A DNA stretch of 64,000 nt from Micrococcus sp. (lineage in GTDB: Bacteria > Actinomycetota > Actinomycetes > Actinomycetales > Micrococcaceae), in the NCBI GenBank assembly GCA_029961105.1, contig JASBVO010000005.1, positions 62,001 through 126,000 of the forward strand. The letters are read 5' to 3'. This document shows, piece after piece, positions 8,373 to 18,900 of the stretch. The notes beneath the pieces were generated by a model, which was not told where the DNA came from, did not search any database, and saw only the letters and a program-made list of their open reading frames with translations. Made by a program: the position numbers and the translations under genes. Every line of letters starts with the position of its first letter. The first letter of the stretch is position 1.

Positions 8373-9304
8373 GGACCCAGTCTAGGCGGGGCGTCTCCAC
8401 CCAGGTGCGCCAGCACCCGCTCCAGCAGGTGCGGCTCGGTCGGATCGAACCACGTCACGCGCGGGTCCGCCCGGAACCAGGTCAGCTGCCGGCGCGCGAA
8501 CCGGCGGGTGGCAGTGGCCGTGTCCTCGATCGCCCAGTCCAGGTCCGCCTCGCCGTCGAGGACCTTCAGCACCTGGGCGTAGCCGATGGCCCGGGAGGCG
8601 GTCCGGCCCGTCCGGAGCCCGGCGGCGTCCAGGGCCCGGACCTCCTCGACGAGCCCGGCCTCCACCATGCCCACCACTCGCCGGTGCAGGCGCGTGTGCA
8701 GCCGAGCCCGGTCCAGGTCCAGGCCGACCTGCACGGTGGGCCGCAAGTAGGTCCGCTGGGGCATGAACGAGGAGAAGGGCCGGCCGGTGATCTCGTGGAC
8801 CTCCAGGGCGCGGACCAGCCGGCGGACGTCACCCAGTCGCTCCGCGCCGGCAGGATCGACCTCGCGCAGCCGCTCGCGCAGCGCGTCGGGGCCCACTCGC
8901 CCCGCCAGCTCCTCGAACCGGGCGCGGACCGCCGGATCGGTGGGCGGGAACTCGAGAACGTCGAGGGCGGCCCGCACGTAGAGCCCGGATCCCCCGACGA
9001 GCACCGGCCGCCGTCCCCGGGCGGTGATGTCTGCGATCACCTCGCGGGCGGCGGCCTGGAACCGCGCCACGGAGGCCTCCTCGGTGACGTCCAGGAGATC
9101 CAGCAGGTGGTGCGGGATCCCGCGGCGCTGGGACGCGGGCAGCTTGGCGGTGCCGATGTCCATGCCGCGGTAGAGCTGCAGGGCGTCGGTGTTGACGATC
9201 TCCCCGCCCAGCCACTCCGCCAGGTCCAGGGCCAGGTCGGACTTCCCGGTGCCGGTGGGCCCGACGACGGCGATCACCTCGTGGGCGTCCTCGGGCGCCG
9301 CCAT
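8369..9304 (-). CDS. miaA: tRNA dimethylallyltransferase
   Basis: MiaA transfers a dimethylallyl group to N6 of A37 in tRNAs that read UNN codons. The 311-residue product has the P-loop GPTGTGKS (15–22), the conserved [17 protein letters not shown] region (38–54) and the C-terminal [13 protein letters not shown] segment. It lies 14 bp after miaB, whose product thiomethylates the same base, and overlaps dapF at its end. Confidence 0.97.
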   Translation of the reverse strand: MAAPEDAHEVIAVVGPTGTGKSDLALDLAEWLGGEIVNTDALQLYRGMDIGTAKLPASQRRGIPHHLLDLLDVTEEASVARFQAAAREVIADITARGRRPVLVGGSGLYVRAALDVLEFPPTDPAVRARFEELAGRVGPDALRERLREVDPAGAERLGDVRRLVRALEVHEITGRPFSSFMPQRTYLRPTVQVGLDLDRARLHTRLHRRVVGMVEAGLVEEVRALDAAGLRTGRTASRAIGYAQVLKVLDGEADLDWAIEDTATATRRFARRQLTWFRADPRVTWFDPTEPHLLERVLAHLGGDAPPRLGP

Positions 9305-9318
9305 CCCGCGCTCCCGGC

Positions 9319-10824
9319 TCAGGGGCCGACGCGCAGGGTGGGCATGCCCAGGCTCACGCCCTGGGCCCGGTCCCCCGGCCCGCCCGGCGCCGGGACGCCG
9401 CAGGACTCGGCCTGGGCGCGGTCCCAGGCATCACCGGAGCGGGAGCGGCGCAACCGGTAGTCCTGGGCCGTGGGATCGGCGATGAGGTGGTAGGGGTGCG
9501 ACTCGGTGATGGTCACCGTGACGAAGTCCCCCGGGCGCGGGGCCTCCGCCCCGGCCGGGACGCTGAAGTGGACCAGGCGGTTGTCCGGAGCCCGGCCGGC
9601 GAGCCGCCCGGTCTCCGCGCCCTTGGTGCCGGGCTGGTTGGTCACCAGCAGCTCCTGCCGGGTGCCGACGAGCCGGACGGTCTCCTCGGCGCTGATCCGG
9701 TCCTGCAGGGCGGTCAGCCGTTCGAAGCGCTCCTGCACGACGTGCTTGGGCACCTGGTCCGCCATCTCCCCGGCCGGCGTCCCGGGGCGGATGGAGTACT
9801 GGAACGTGAAGGCCGAGGAGAACCGGGAGGCCTCGACGACGGCCAGGGTGTCCTGGAAGTCCTGCTCGGTCTCACCGGGGAAGCCGACGATGATGTCCGT
9901 GGTCACGGCGGCGTGCGGGATCCGCTGGCGGACCTTGTCCAGGATGCCGAGGAACTTCTTCGAGCGGTAGGACCGGCGCATGTCCTTGAGGACCTTGTCC
10001 GAGCCGGACTGCAGCGGCATGTGCAGTTGCGGCATCACGTTGGGGGTCTCGGCCATGGCGTCGATGACGTCATCGGTGAAGGAGGCCGGGTGCGGGCTCG
10101 TGAACCGCACGCGCTCCAGCCCCTCGATCTCGCCGCAGGCGCGCAGCAGCTTGGCGAAGGCCCCACGGTCCCCGAACTCGACGCCGTAGGTGTTCACGTT
10201 CTGGCCGAGCAGGGTGACCTCCACCGCACCGGCGTCCACCAGCGCCTGCACCTCGGCGAGGATCTCCCCCGGGCGGCGGTCCTTCTCCTTGCCGCGCAGG
10301 GAGGGGACGATGCAGAAGGTGCACGTGTTGTTGCAGCCCACCGAGATGGAGACCCAGCCCGAGTAGGTGGACTCCCGCTTGGTGGGCAGCGTGGAGGGGA
10401 AGACCTCGAGCGACTCGAGGATCTCCACCTCGGCCTGCCGGTTGTGGCGGGAGCGCTCCAGCAGCACCGGCAGGGAGCCGATGTTGTGGGTGCCGAAGAC
10501 GACGTCCACCCACGGGGCCTTCTCCAGGATGGCCTTCTGGTCCTTCTGGGCCAGGCATCCGCCCACCGCGATCTGCATGCCGGGGTGGTTGTCCTTCACG
10601 GAGCGCAGGTTGCCGAGGTTGCCGTAGAGGCGGTTGTCGGCGTTCTCCCGGACGGCACAGGTGTTGAAGACCACGAGGTCGGGCTCGGTGGCCTCGCCCG
10701 CCGGGGTGTACCCGGCGGATTCGAGCAGCCCGGAGATGCGTTCGGAGTCGTGCACGTTCATCTGGCAGCCGAAGGTGCGGACCTGGTACGTGCGGTCATC
10801 GGGGGGCAGGAGGACGGAAGTCAC
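9319..10824 (-). CDS. miaB: tRNA-2-methylthio-N6-dimethylallyladenosine synthase
   Basis: MiaB is a radical-SAM methylthiotransferase acting on i6A37 in tRNA. In the 501-residue product the N-terminal cluster is bound by Cys20, Cys56 and Cys90; the radical-SAM CxxxCxxC is Cys164, Cys168 and Cys171. A TRAM domain follows, and the C-terminus carries about 45 extra residues rich in Gly, Pro and Arg. The start is GTG at 10824 with no clear ribosome-binding site, only 9 bp after the recX stop, so translation may depend on coupling with recX. Confidence 0.96.
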   Translation of the reverse strand: MTSVLLPPDDRTYQVRTFGCQMNVHDSERISGLLESAGYTPAGEATEPDLVVFNTCAVRENADNRLYGNLGNLRSVKDNHPGMQIAVGGCLAQKDQKAILEKAPWVDVVFGTHNIGSLPVLLERSRHNRQAEVEILESLEVFPSTLPTKRESTYSGWVSISVGCNNTCTFCIVPSLRGKEKDRRPGEILAEVQALVDAGAVEVTLLGQNVNTYGVEFGDRGAFAKLLRACGEIEGLERVRFTSPHPASFTDDVIDAMAETPNVMPQLHMPLQSGSDKVLKDMRRSYRSKKFLGILDKVRQRIPHAAVTTDIIVGFPGETEQDFQDTLAVVEASRFSSAFTFQYSIRPGTPAGEMADQVPKHVVQERFERLTALQDRISAEETVRLVGTRQELLVTNQPGTKGAETGRLAGRAPDNRLVHFSVPAGAEAPRPGDFVTVTITESHPYHLIADPTAQDYRLRRSRSGDAWDRAQAESCGVPAPGGPGDRAQGVSLGMPTLRVGP

Positions 10825-10833
10825 CGCAGCATT

Positions 10834-11406
10834 CTAGTCGTCCGGGTCCAGGCCTCCCAGCACGTCCTTGACCACACCGAGGGCCATCCCGGGCGCATAG
10901 CCCTTGCGGGCCAGCATCCCGGCCAGCCGACGCACGATCTTGTCCCGCTCCGCGCGGGACTCGGGGTCGTCCCCTGACGGGGCCGGGCGGCCGCGCAGCT
11001 TCTTCTCCACCAGCTCGACGGCGGCGGCCCGCTCGCTGTCCTCGCTGATGGTCTCCAGGGCGTGCTCGGCCGCCTCGCCGGTGACGCCCTTCTGGTGGAG
11101 CTCCCGCCGCAGCGCGCCGCGGGCCAGGCCCCGGCTGCGCTGGCGGGAGGCGACGTAGGACTCGGCGTAGGCCTCGTCGTCGACGAGACGGACCTCCTCC
11201 ATGCGGTCCAGCACCCTGGCCGCCACCTCCGGCGGCACGGCGCGCGCGGCCAGCTTCTCCTCGAGTTGCCTGCGTGACTTCGGGGAGGCCGTCAGCAGGC
11301 GGAGCACGATGCTCCGGGCCACCTCCTCGGCGGCCGGCTCCGGATCGTCCGCGAGGTGCTCGGGGACGTCCGGATCCGGCACCACGCGAAGATGGCGGCG
11401 AGTCAT
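10834..11406 (-). CDS. recX: RecA regulator RecX
   Basis: RecX binds RecA filaments and limits their activity. The 190-residue product has the helical three-repeat architecture of the family, with landmarks such as KSRRQLEEKLAARAVP near the N-terminus and GLARGALRRELHQKGV in the middle. Its ATG shares one base with the recA stop (TGATG), so the two are translationally coupled and share the SOS-controlled promoter. Confidence 0.94.
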   Translation of the reverse strand: MTRRHLRVVPDPDVPEHLADDPEPAAEEVARSIVLRLLTASPKSRRQLEEKLAARAVPPEVAARVLDRMEEVRLVDDEAYAESYVASRQRSRGLARGALRRELHQKGVTGEAAEHALETISEDSERAAAVELVEKKLRGRPAPSGDDPESRAERDKIVRRLAGMLARKGYAPGMALGVVKDVLGGLDPDD

Positions 11407-12467
11407 CAGGCGGGCGACTCCCCGGAGACGGCGCGCAGCTGCGGTTCAGCCGCCGACGCCTCCTCGGGCGAGACACCGATCCCCAGCTTCTCCAGGATCC
11501 GGCTCTCGATCTCGTCCGCGAGGTCCGGGTTGTCCTTGAGGAACCGGCGGGCGTTCTCCTTGCCCTGGCCCAGCTGGTCACCGTCATAGGTGAACCAGGC
11601 GCCGGACTTCTTGACGATGCCCTCCTCGACGCCCATATCGATGAGCGAACCCTGCCGGGAGATGCCCTCGCCATAGATGATGTCGAACTCGGCCTGCTTG
11701 AAGGGCGGGGCCATCTTGTTCTTCACGATCTTGGCGCGGGTGCGGTTGCCGACGGCGTTGCCGGCCTCCTTGAGGGTCTCGATGCGGCGCACGTCCACGC
11801 GCACCGAGGCGTAGAACTTCAGCGCCTTGCCGCCCGTGGTGGTCTCCGGGCTGCCGAAGAACACGCCGATCTTCTCGCGCAGCTGGTTGATGAAGATGGC
11901 CGTGGTCTTGGTCTGGGCCAGCCGGCCGGTGATCTTGCGCAGCGCCTGGGACATCAGGCGGGCCTGCAGGCCGACGTGGCTGTCACCCATCTCGCCCTCG
12001 ATCTCGGCGCGGGGCACCAGGGCCGCCACGGAGTCGATGACGACGATGTCCAGCGAGCCGGAGCCGACCAGCATGTCCATGATCTCCAGGGCCTGCTCAC
12101 CGGTGTCCGGCTGGGACACCAGCAGTGCGTCGGTGTCCACGCCCAGCTTCTTGGCGTACTCCGGGTCCAGCGCGTGCTCGGCGTCGATGAACGCGGCGAT
12201 GCCGCCATTGCGCTGGGCGTTGGCCACCGCGTGCAGGGCGACGGTGGTCTTGCCGGAGGACTCCGGGCCGTAGATCTCCACCACGCGCCCCCGGGGGAAC
12301 CCGCCGATGCCGAGGGCCACGTCCAGGCCCACCGAGCCGGTGGGGATCACCTCGATCGGTGCGCGCGCGTCGTCGCCGAGGCGCATCACCGAGCCCTTGC
12401 CGAACTGCTTGTCAATCTGGGCCAGTGCGGCTTCCAGTGCCTTCTCGCGGTCAGTGGCTGACGCCAT
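11406..12467 (-). CDS. recA: Recombinase RecA
   Basis: RecA forms filaments on single-stranded DNA, drives homologous recombination and triggers LexA cleavage. The product is 353 residues, the usual length. Walker A is GPESSGKT (67–74). No intein or truncation is seen. The leader of about 150 nt carries an SOS box overlapping the -35 of a candidate promoter, and recX follows with a one-base overlap. Confidence 0.98.
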   Translation of the reverse strand: MASATDREKALEAALAQIDKQFGKGSVMRLGDDARAPIEVIPTGSVGLDVALGIGGFPRGRVVEIYGPESSGKTTVALHAVANAQRNGGIAAFIDAEHALDPEYAKKLGVDTDALLVSQPDTGEQALEIMDMLVGSGSLDIVVIDSVAALVPRAEIEGEMGDSHVGLQARLMSQALRKITGRLAQTKTTAIFINQLREKIGVFFGSPETTTGGKALKFYASVRVDVRRIETLKEAGNAVGNRTRAKIVKNKMAPPFKQAEFDIIYGEGISRQGSLIDMGVEEGIVKKSGAWFTYDGDQLGQGKENARRFLKDNPDLADEIESRILEKLGIGVSPEEASAAEPQLRAVSGESPA

Positions 12468-12621
12468 GATTCACCCCTGGGTGTGTTGGTGGCGGGCGGC
12501 CGTCGGGCCGATCCCCTGTGCTGTTGACGAACCTAACGGGCCGCCCGGACAAGTTAACGGGACACCGCGGTCACTGTGGAGGACATGCCCGGGTTCCGGC
12601 CCGGGAGACGTCCTGTGCAGG

Positions 12622-12650
12622 ACACTACCGCCATTCGAACATATTTTCGA
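12622..12650 (-). promoter_or_regulatory. Candidate recA promoter with overlapping SOS box
   Basis: On the minus strand TCGAAA (12645–12650) and TAGTGT (12622–12627) are 17 bp apart. The SOS box TCGAACATATTTTCGA (12635–12650) matches the consensus at 11 of 12 positions and covers the -35. Its left ten bases are identical to those of SOS box 3 at lexA. Confidence 0.65.
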
Positions 12651-12684
12651 GTACTCGCGCGGCGTGTCCACCGGCCCATGGGCG

Positions 12685-12903
12685 TCAGTCCCTCGGAGGG
12701 ATGTCCCGGCCGAGCCGGCGGTCCTCGGGGACCCCCTGCAGGTCGCAGACGTCGAGCCAGACGCGGCGGGGGTCCCACCCGGCATCCAGGGCCTGGTCCG
12801 CCGTGGTGTCCAGGGTGGGCAGGACCAGCGACGAGGCGATCACCCCGGCATTGGCCGAGCCGAACTCCTCGTCCATCAGACGGCGGAACTCACTGAGTCT
12901 CAT
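12685..12903 (-). CDS. DUF3046 family protein
   Basis: This 72-residue acidic protein begins MRLSEFRRLMDEEFG, the signature of DUF3046, a small actinobacterial family typically found just upstream of recA. Its function is not known. The ATG at 12903 matches the usual family start. It lies 75 bp after clgR. The recA SOS promoter lies between this gene and recA, so recA does not depend on its transcript. Confidence 0.88.
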   Translation of the reverse strand: MRLSEFRRLMDEEFGSANAGVIASSLVLPTLDTTADQALDAGWDPRRVWLDVCDLQGVPEDRRLGRDIPPRD

Positions 12904-12978
12904 GGGTCCAATTGTGCACCGGACACGATCGAGGCCGCAGACCCTGGAGTCTGCGGCCACGTCGGCATGCGGCCGGGC

Positions 12979-13335
12979 TCAGTGGCTGCCGGCCAGCTGA
13001 CCGAGATCGTCCGGGACCTCGTTCGGCAGGGCGCCGCCGAGGGCATCGCGGCGGTAGCCGGCCTCCAGGTCTGCCGGGATGTGGTCCGGGATGTGCACGC
13101 CCTCCTGGAGGGCGATGCGGTCCGACACCTCACGGAGCATGAGGGACATCGGGACGTTGAGGGCCCCGCAGATCGAGGACAGCAACTCGGAGGAGGCCTC
13201 CTTCTGGCCGCGCTCGACCTCGGACAGGTAGCCGAGCGACACGCGGGCGTGGTGCGAGACCTCACGCAGGGTCCGGCCCTGACGTTGACGCACGTCTCGC
13301 AGCACATCTCCGATTTCCTGGCGAAGGACTGGCAC
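12979..13335 (-). CDS. clgR: ClgR-like Xre-family transcriptional regulator
   Basis: ClgR activates clp protease genes in actinobacteria and is itself controlled by proteolysis. The 118-residue form has a helix-turn-helix over the first 65 residues, with the hallmark stretch [20 protein letters not shown]. The GTG at 13335 was chosen because AAGGAG lies at ideal spacing and because related proteins begin close to the [10 protein letters not shown] motif. The frame stays open upstream to an ATG at 13431 (150 residues, AGGAG 12 nt away), so a longer form is possible. Gene order clgR–DUF3046–recA is typical of the group. Confidence 0.88.
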   Translation of the reverse strand: MPVLRQEIGDVLRDVRQRQGRTLREVSHHARVSLGYLSEVERGQKEASSELLSSICGALNVPMSLMLREVSDRIALQEGVHIPDHIPADLEAGYRRDALGGALPNEVPDDLGQLAGSH

Positions 13336-13413
13336 GGCGTGCTCCTTGGTCTCTGGGGTCGCTGCTGGAATGGACTCTCCGGCCGCCAGCCAACGGGTGA
13401 TTCCGTTGATGGT

Positions 13414-13516
13414 AACCGGTTGCTTCATCATGTCTACTGGTTTCTCCTGTACGAGTTCTGGGAACGGACCATCCGGCCCTCTGCCGATCCGGGGTCAACT
13501 GCTCATATAACCGGTT
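13414..13516. repeat. Pair of AACCGGTT palindromes upstream of clgR
   Basis: The 10-mer TAACCGGTTG occurs twice, at 13413–13422 and 13508–13517, each holding the perfect palindrome AACCGGTT. Both lie in the 354-bp gap between clgR (13335) and the next gene (13690). They may be operator sites. The rest of that gap shows no other gene that can be supported. Confidence 0.45.
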
Positions 13517-13676
13517 GAGCCCCGGTTTTTGTTCCCACGAGCGCTCCCACGATGGCCGGTTGCCAGGGGATTCACAGCCACGGGCAGAAGCCCCGGCATC
13601 CCGCCAGGCCCTCGTGTCCCAGCCTAGCGACACCATGGCGCACCCTGACAAGGTCCCCGCCGGCACGGACCCGGAT

Positions 13677-13694
13677 CGTGACGCTTTCGTCACG
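13677..13694 (-). terminator. Short hairpin at the end of the 380-residue membrane-protein gene
   Basis: CGTGACG and CGTCACG pair around a CTTT loop and include the stop codon at 13690–13692. It may be a weak terminator between this gene and clgR. Confidence 0.35.
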
Positions 13695-14832
13695 CCTCCG
13701 TCCTGGGCGCCCGGCGCTCCGCGCGTTCTGCCTCCAGCTCCTCCAGCCGCTGGTGCAGGGCACGCCGCTCGGCCTCCCGCCGGGAGTAGGTGGCGTTGCG
13801 GATGGCCTCGTCGTCGTCGAAGCTGGACCCGATCGCACCGGCGATGAGCCCCAGGCTGGCCGCCAGCCAGGACAACTTCAGGTAGTGCTGGATCCCGGCC
13901 GGCTCCCCCAGGGCCTCCGAGAGGTAGTCCGGCGGGACCACCACCACCGCGGCCACGAACAGCAGCAGGAACAGCCCGGCGTAGATCATCAGAGCGGCCA
14001 CGGCCACGGTGATGACGGTGACCAGGTTGTCCATGGCCGCCCACCGCCGGGTGGACCAGTCGCTGCGGCGGGCCCACAGTCCGTTCGTCGCGATCAGCCA
14101 GCTCGTCATGCCGATGACGGCCAGCACCGTGACCACCGAGAGGCGGTCCACCCCCATGTCCGCGGCCAGCGTCCAGATGCTGCCGAAGAACACGCCGTAG
14201 GCGCCGGCGGCGGAGGCCGCGGCTGCCGAGGCGGTCATGGCGGCCGGGAGGCGTCCGGGACGGTTGGACTGGACCATCCCCGTCAGCAGTCGCGGGACGG
14301 CCCAGGGGCCGGTGGCGTAGATCTGCTCGACCGACTCCGCGGCCTCGGAGGCCGTCCCGGACAGCGGCACCAGTGCGTTCAGGGCCTCCGGGTGGTCGGG
14401 GTCGCGCGTGACCACCCTTCCCTCGGGACCGACGTCCACGGAGCCCCGGTGCAGGTGGCCCACCAGCCGGGCCAGCGACTCCACGACCCGGCGGTCGAGC
14501 CGGACCACGCCGAGCACGGGCAGGAAGAGGATGGCGGCACTGTGCTGACGGGAGACCTCGGCCACGACGGGGCGTCCGTGCTCGTAGCGTGGCAGGTCAG
14601 TGATGTAGAGGACCATGTCCCAGTCATGACGGGTGTCGGCCTCGACCGCCCAGCGGGTCAGGTCGACGCTGCCCTCGGCATCGAGGGGGACGATCTCGTC
14701 CACCACGTCGATCCGCCACTCGGTGCTGGCGTCCACCCGCCGGGGCAGTTCCGCCAGGAGGGAGTCCCGGATGCGGGAGGCCACGATGGCCGGCAGGCCG
14801 GGATCGGCCATCAGCCCGATCGCCGTCGTCAA
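13690..14832 (-). CDS. Uncharacterised membrane protein with cytoplasmic N-terminal domain
   Basis: The 380-residue protein has a soluble mixed alpha/beta N-terminal half (1–190), four to five hydrophobic segments (about 196–222, 228–250, 268–300 and 316–337) and a charged C-terminal helix (345–375) that could form a coiled coil. The N-terminal half contains WDMVLYITDLPRYEHGRPVV, suggesting a Rossmann-like strand-loop, but no nucleotide-binding motif is certain. It overlaps the pncC stop by ATGA, so it is probably translated as the last gene of the pgsA–pncC operon. I do not recognise a named family; a role in the envelope is only a guess from pgsA linkage. Confidence 0.8.
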   Translation of the reverse strand: MTTAIGLMADPGLPAIVASRIRDSLLAELPRRVDASTEWRIDVVDEIVPLDAEGSVDLTRWAVEADTRHDWDMVLYITDLPRYEHGRPVVAEVSRQHSAAILFLPVLGVVRLDRRVVESLARLVGHLHRGSVDVGPEGRVVTRDPDHPEALNALVPLSGTASEAAESVEQIYATGPWAVPRLLTGMVQSNRPGRLPAAMTASAAAASAAGAYGVFFGSIWTLAADMGVDRLSVVTVLAVIGMTSWLIATNGLWARRSDWSTRRWAAMDNLVTVITVAVAALMIYAGLFLLLFVAAVVVVPPDYLSEALGEPAGIQHYLKLSWLAASLGLIAGAIGSSFDDDEAIRNATYSRREAERRALHQRLEELEAERAERRAPRTEA

Positions 14833-15308
14833 CTCCCCGCCTCCTGTCCCAGCCGCCGCAGCACGCTGTGCAGGGCGGCCTGCACCGTCGCCCGGCGGAT
14901 GCCCTCACGGTCCCCGTCCAGGTGCAGTTCCTCGGCGGCGGCCCCGGGCAGGCCCGCGATGCCCAGGTAGACCGTCCCGACGGCTCGGCCCTGGTGGGGT
15001 TCGGGCCCGGCCACCCCGGTGGTGGCCACGCCGATGTCCGCCCCGAGCGCCCGGCGTGCCCCCTCCGCCATCTGGGCCGCCACCTGGGCGTCCACGGCGC
15101 CGTGGCTGGCCAGCCGGCCGGGGTCCACGCCCAGCAGGCGCTCCTTGGCCTCGTTCTGGTAGGCCACGACACCTCCCTGCAGGGTTCCCGAGGCCCCGGG
15201 CACGTCCGCGATCGTCGCGGCCAGCAGTCCCGCCGTCAGCGACTCGGCGGTGGCGATCCTCAGCCCGCGCCGGATCAGCTCGGTGACGACGTCGGCCGGC
15301 AGGCTCAT
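14829..15308 (-). CDS. pncC: Nicotinamide-nucleotide amidohydrolase (CinA C-terminal domain protein)
   Basis: PncC deamidates nicotinamide mononucleotide for NAD recycling. The 159-residue product is the CinA C-terminal domain alone, with AESLTAG (21–27) and TTGVAGP (96–102). The N-terminal molybdopterin-binding-like domain of full-length CinA is absent. The ATG at 15308 overlaps the pgsA stop, and the gene's own stop overlaps the next start. Linkage with pgsA, recA and clgR is common in actinobacteria. Confidence 0.93.
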   Translation of the reverse strand: MSLPADVVTELIRRGLRIATAESLTAGLLAATIADVPGASGTLQGGVVAYQNEAKERLLGVDPGRLASHGAVDAQVAAQMAEGARRALGADIGVATTGVAGPEPHQGRAVGTVYLGIAGLPGAAAEELHLDGDREGIRRATVQAALHSVLRRLGQEAGS

Positions 15309-15895
15309 GCGCGCGCCCCACCGGCCAGCGCGGTGCGGCGCAGCCTGATCGCCTTGAGGACGTAGTCCGCGCCGGTGACGAGCGTGACCGCGAGCGCGGC
15401 ACCCATCACGGTCCAGCCGACCCAGGGATACCAGCCCCCCACCAGCGGAGCCAGCGGCGCGAGCATCAGCAGCAGCGCCCCGGCCTGCAGCACGGTCTTC
15501 AGCTTCCCGCCCCGCGAGGCCGGCATCACCCCGTAGCGCAGGACCACGAAGCGCATCAGGGTGATTCCCCACTCGCGCAGCAGGATCAGGATGGTGACCC
15601 ACCACCACAGCTCGCCCAGGGCCGAGAGCACGATGAAGGCGGCACCCGTGAGCAGCTTGTCGGCGATGGGGTCGGCGATCTTCCCGAAGCTGGTGACCAG
15701 CCCGCGGGCCCGGGCGATGTCCCCGTCGAGCTTGTCCGTGTACATGGCCACGGCGAACACCGCGAAGGCGGCCCACCGCATGCCCGGCGAGTCCTCGCCG
15801 GCCGGGCCGCCGGCCACCAGGAACCAGATGAAGAACGGGACCAGCAGGATCCGGAGCGCGGTCAGGATGTTGGGCACGTTCCAGTTCTCGCTCAT
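15305..15895 (-). CDS. pgsA: CDP-diacylglycerol–glycerol-3-phosphate 3-phosphatidyltransferase
   Basis: PgsA makes phosphatidylglycerophosphate, the precursor of phosphatidylglycerol and cardiolipin. The 196-residue membrane protein carries the full CDP-alcohol phosphotransferase motif: Asp57-Gly58, Ala61-Arg62, Gly71, Asp75 and Asp79. About four to five hydrophobic segments surround it. It is downstream of ftsK (34 bp gap) and overlaps pncC. Confidence 0.92.
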   Translation of the reverse strand: MSENWNVPNILTALRILLVPFFIWFLVAGGPAGEDSPGMRWAAFAVFAVAMYTDKLDGDIARARGLVTSFGKIADPIADKLLTGAAFIVLSALGELWWWVTILILLREWGITLMRFVVLRYGVMPASRGGKLKTVLQAGALLLMLAPLAPLVGGWYPWVGWTVMGAALAVTLVTGADYVLKAIRLRRTALAGGARA

Positions 15896-15929
15896 CCCTG
15901 CAGTCTACGGACCCGGCCCTGCCGCCGGC

Positions 15930-18900
15930 TCACCGGCCGGTGAGCTGCCAGGCGTCCTCCGAGCCCTCCTCGTCGTCGTCATGCCACTCCTGCCCCTGGC
16001 GGCGTCCGGCGAGGTCCTCGGCGACGAGGTCACGCCCGTAGCCCTCGTCCTCCGGCAGGGATCCGCGCACCAGTTCCTGGTCGGTGGCGCCTCGCCCGGA
16101 CGGGAGGCCTGCCTCGTGGTCGGAGTGGACGACGTCCTCGGCGTAGGCCTCGGGCGCGTCCTCGCTGGGCGCGGCCGCCGGCGGGGTGTCGCCGCGGATG
16201 GTGGCGAGCACGCCGGCGAGGTCGTCCGGCTTGACCAGCACGTCGCGGGCCTTGGACCCCTCGGAGGGACCCACCACGCCCCGGGACTCCATGAGGTCCA
16301 TGAGCCGGCCGGCCTTGGCGAACCCGACGCGCAGCTTGCGCTGGAGCATCGAGGTGGAGCCGAACTGCGTGGTGACCACGAGCTCGGTGGCCTGCAGCAG
16401 CAGGTCCAGGTCGTCGCCGATGTCCTCGTCGATGACCTTCTCGACCTTCTCCGGCACCACGTCCTCGCGGTACTGGGCCTTCATCTGGGCCTTGACGTGC
16501 TCCACCACGGCGTGGATCTCGGACTCGTTGACCCAGGCGCCCTGGACGCGCATCGGCTTGGACTTGCCCATCGGCAGGAACAGCGCGTCACCCTGGCCGA
16601 GCAGCTTCTCGGCACCCGGCTGGTCCAGGACCACGCGGGAGTCGGTGACCGAGGACGTCGCGAACGCCATGCGGGAGGGCACGTTGGCCTTGATCAGCCC
16701 GGTGACGACGTCGACGGAGGGCCGCTGGGTGGCCAGCACCAGGTGGATGCCGGCGGCGCGGGCCAGCTGGGTGATGCGCACGATGGCGTCCTCGACGTCA
16801 CGGGGCGCCACCATCATCAGGTCGGCGAGCTCGTCCACGATGACCAGCAGGTACGGATACGGCTTGAGCACCCGCTTGGAGTCCGGCGGCAGGTTGACCT
16901 TGCCGGCGCGGATGGCCTTGTTGAAGTCGTCCACGTGCTTGTACCCGAAGGCGGCGAGGTCGTCGTACCGGGTGTCCATCTCGCGCACGACCCACTGCAG
17001 CGCCTCGGCCGCCTTCTTGGGGCTGGTGATGATCGGGGTGACCAGGTGCGGCACGCCCTCGTAGGCGGTGAGCTCCACGCGCTTGGGGTCCACCATGACC
17101 ATGCGCACCTCGTCCGGGGTGGAGCGCATGAGGATCGAGACTATCATCGAGTTCACGAAGGAGGACTTGCCCGCGCCCGTGGCCCCGGCCACCAGCATGT
17201 GCGGCATCTTCGCCAGGTTGGCCATCACGTAGCCGCCCTCGACGTCCTTGCCCACCCCCATCACCATCGGGTGGTCGGTCTTGCGGGCGGCGTTGGAGCG
17301 CAGCACGTCGCCCAGGGCGACGACCTCCTTGTCCGCATTGGGGATCTCGATGCCGATCGCGGACTTGCCGGGGATCGGCGAGAGGATGCGCACGTCCGAG
17401 GACGCCACCGCGTAGGAGATGTTCTTGGACAGCGCCGTGACCTTCTCGACCTTGGTGCCCGGCGCGAGCTCGATCTCGTAGCGGGTCACCGTCGGGCCGC
17501 GGGAGAACCCGGTGACCTCGGCGTCGACCTTGAACTGGTTCAGCGTCTCGGTCAGCGCGGCGACCACCTGGTCGTTGGCCTCGGTGCGTTCCTTCGGCGG
17601 CGGGCCGGCCGGCAGCATCGTCGAGTCCGGCAGGGTGTAGGTGACGTCCCCGCCCAGGTGCAGTTGCTCCGAGCGGGCGGGCATCGGCGGAAGGTCCGCG
17701 GGCCGGGAGACGGGCCTGGCCGGCACGGAGGGATTCACCACGCCGATCTGCTCGGTGGCGGGGCCGGTGGCCTGGCCGGGGTCGGCCTCGTCCGGGCTCC
17801 CGACGCCGGCCGCCTCCTTGGCGCGGGCGATGGCCAGTTCCCCGGCGGTCGGGCGCTTCACGCCCGCGGGCACCGAGGATGCGGCATCCTTGGCCGGCTT
17901 CTCCTCCCTGGGCTCCTCCTCCTGGGGCTTCTCGTCGATGACGGCGGTCTCGTAGGCCTCGGTGGCGGAGGCGTCGGTGCCGGTGTCCCGGAGGACCTCG
18001 GTGGGTGCCTCGTCGCGGCCGAACAGGCGGCCGCCCGTGCGCTTGCCGGCCTTCCCGCCGCGGCCGGCGCGGGAGCCGCGGCCGGAGGGGCGGTCGTGCT
18101 CGGTGAGGTAGGACTGGTCGTGCTCGTCCTCGTCGCGCCCAGCGCGCGCGCTCGCCGGGGAGCCGGCCGCGCCGCCGTCGGGCTGGCCGGTGAGCCAGGC
18201 GTAGGCGTCCCGGATCCGCTGCGGGATCTGGCCCACCGGGGTGGCGGTGACGATGAGCACGCCGAACAGCGCCAGGGCCACCATCAGCGCCCACACCGGC
18301 CACGGGGTGACGAGCGAGGCCAGCGGGGTGGTGACGAGATAGCCGACGATGCCGCCGCCGGCCAGCAGCTGGTCGAAGGACTCGGTCACGGTCGGCAGGC
18401 CGGCGACGAGGTGGGCGATGCCGGTGATGGCCAGTGTCACCACCAGTAGGCCGATGGTGATCCGTCCGTTGTCCCGGTGTTCCTGCGGGGTGCGGAAGTA
18501 GCGCACGGCCACGGCCAGCAGCACCGCCGGGAAGATCAGTGCCGCCCAGCCGAGGGTGCCGGCGGCCACGTTGTGGACCACGGTGCCGTAACCGGGCGTG
18601 CCGCGCAGGCCCCACCACTCCACCGAACCGATGACCGCGGCGAGGACCACCAGGAAGAACCCGGTGCCGTCGCGGCGGTCCTCCGGGGCGATCCTCGCAT
18701 CCCGGCCGATCTTTCGGACCCCGGCGCCCACGGGCGTGGCCATGGCCATCCAGAATCCGCGCAGCGCACGCAGCAGTACCGGCGCCTGCGGCTCTGCCTC
18801 GGCCTCAGGCGCCGCGGTTGCGGTGCGCTTGCGCTGGGTGGAGCCGGACGAGCGCGCAGACGACTTGGCGGCCTTCGGTTCCGCACCCTTGCGGGCGGGA

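Noticed and set aside
12979..13431. 150-residue form of ClgR as the main product
   Set aside because: The frame is open, but the GTG at 13335 has a far better-placed AAGGAG and gives the usual family start; the long form is kept only as an alternative.
15561..18449. Long plus-strand open frame opposite ftsK
   Set aside because: Antisense shadow of ftsK with low-complexity His/Gly/Leu-rich translation and no ribosome-binding site or domain.
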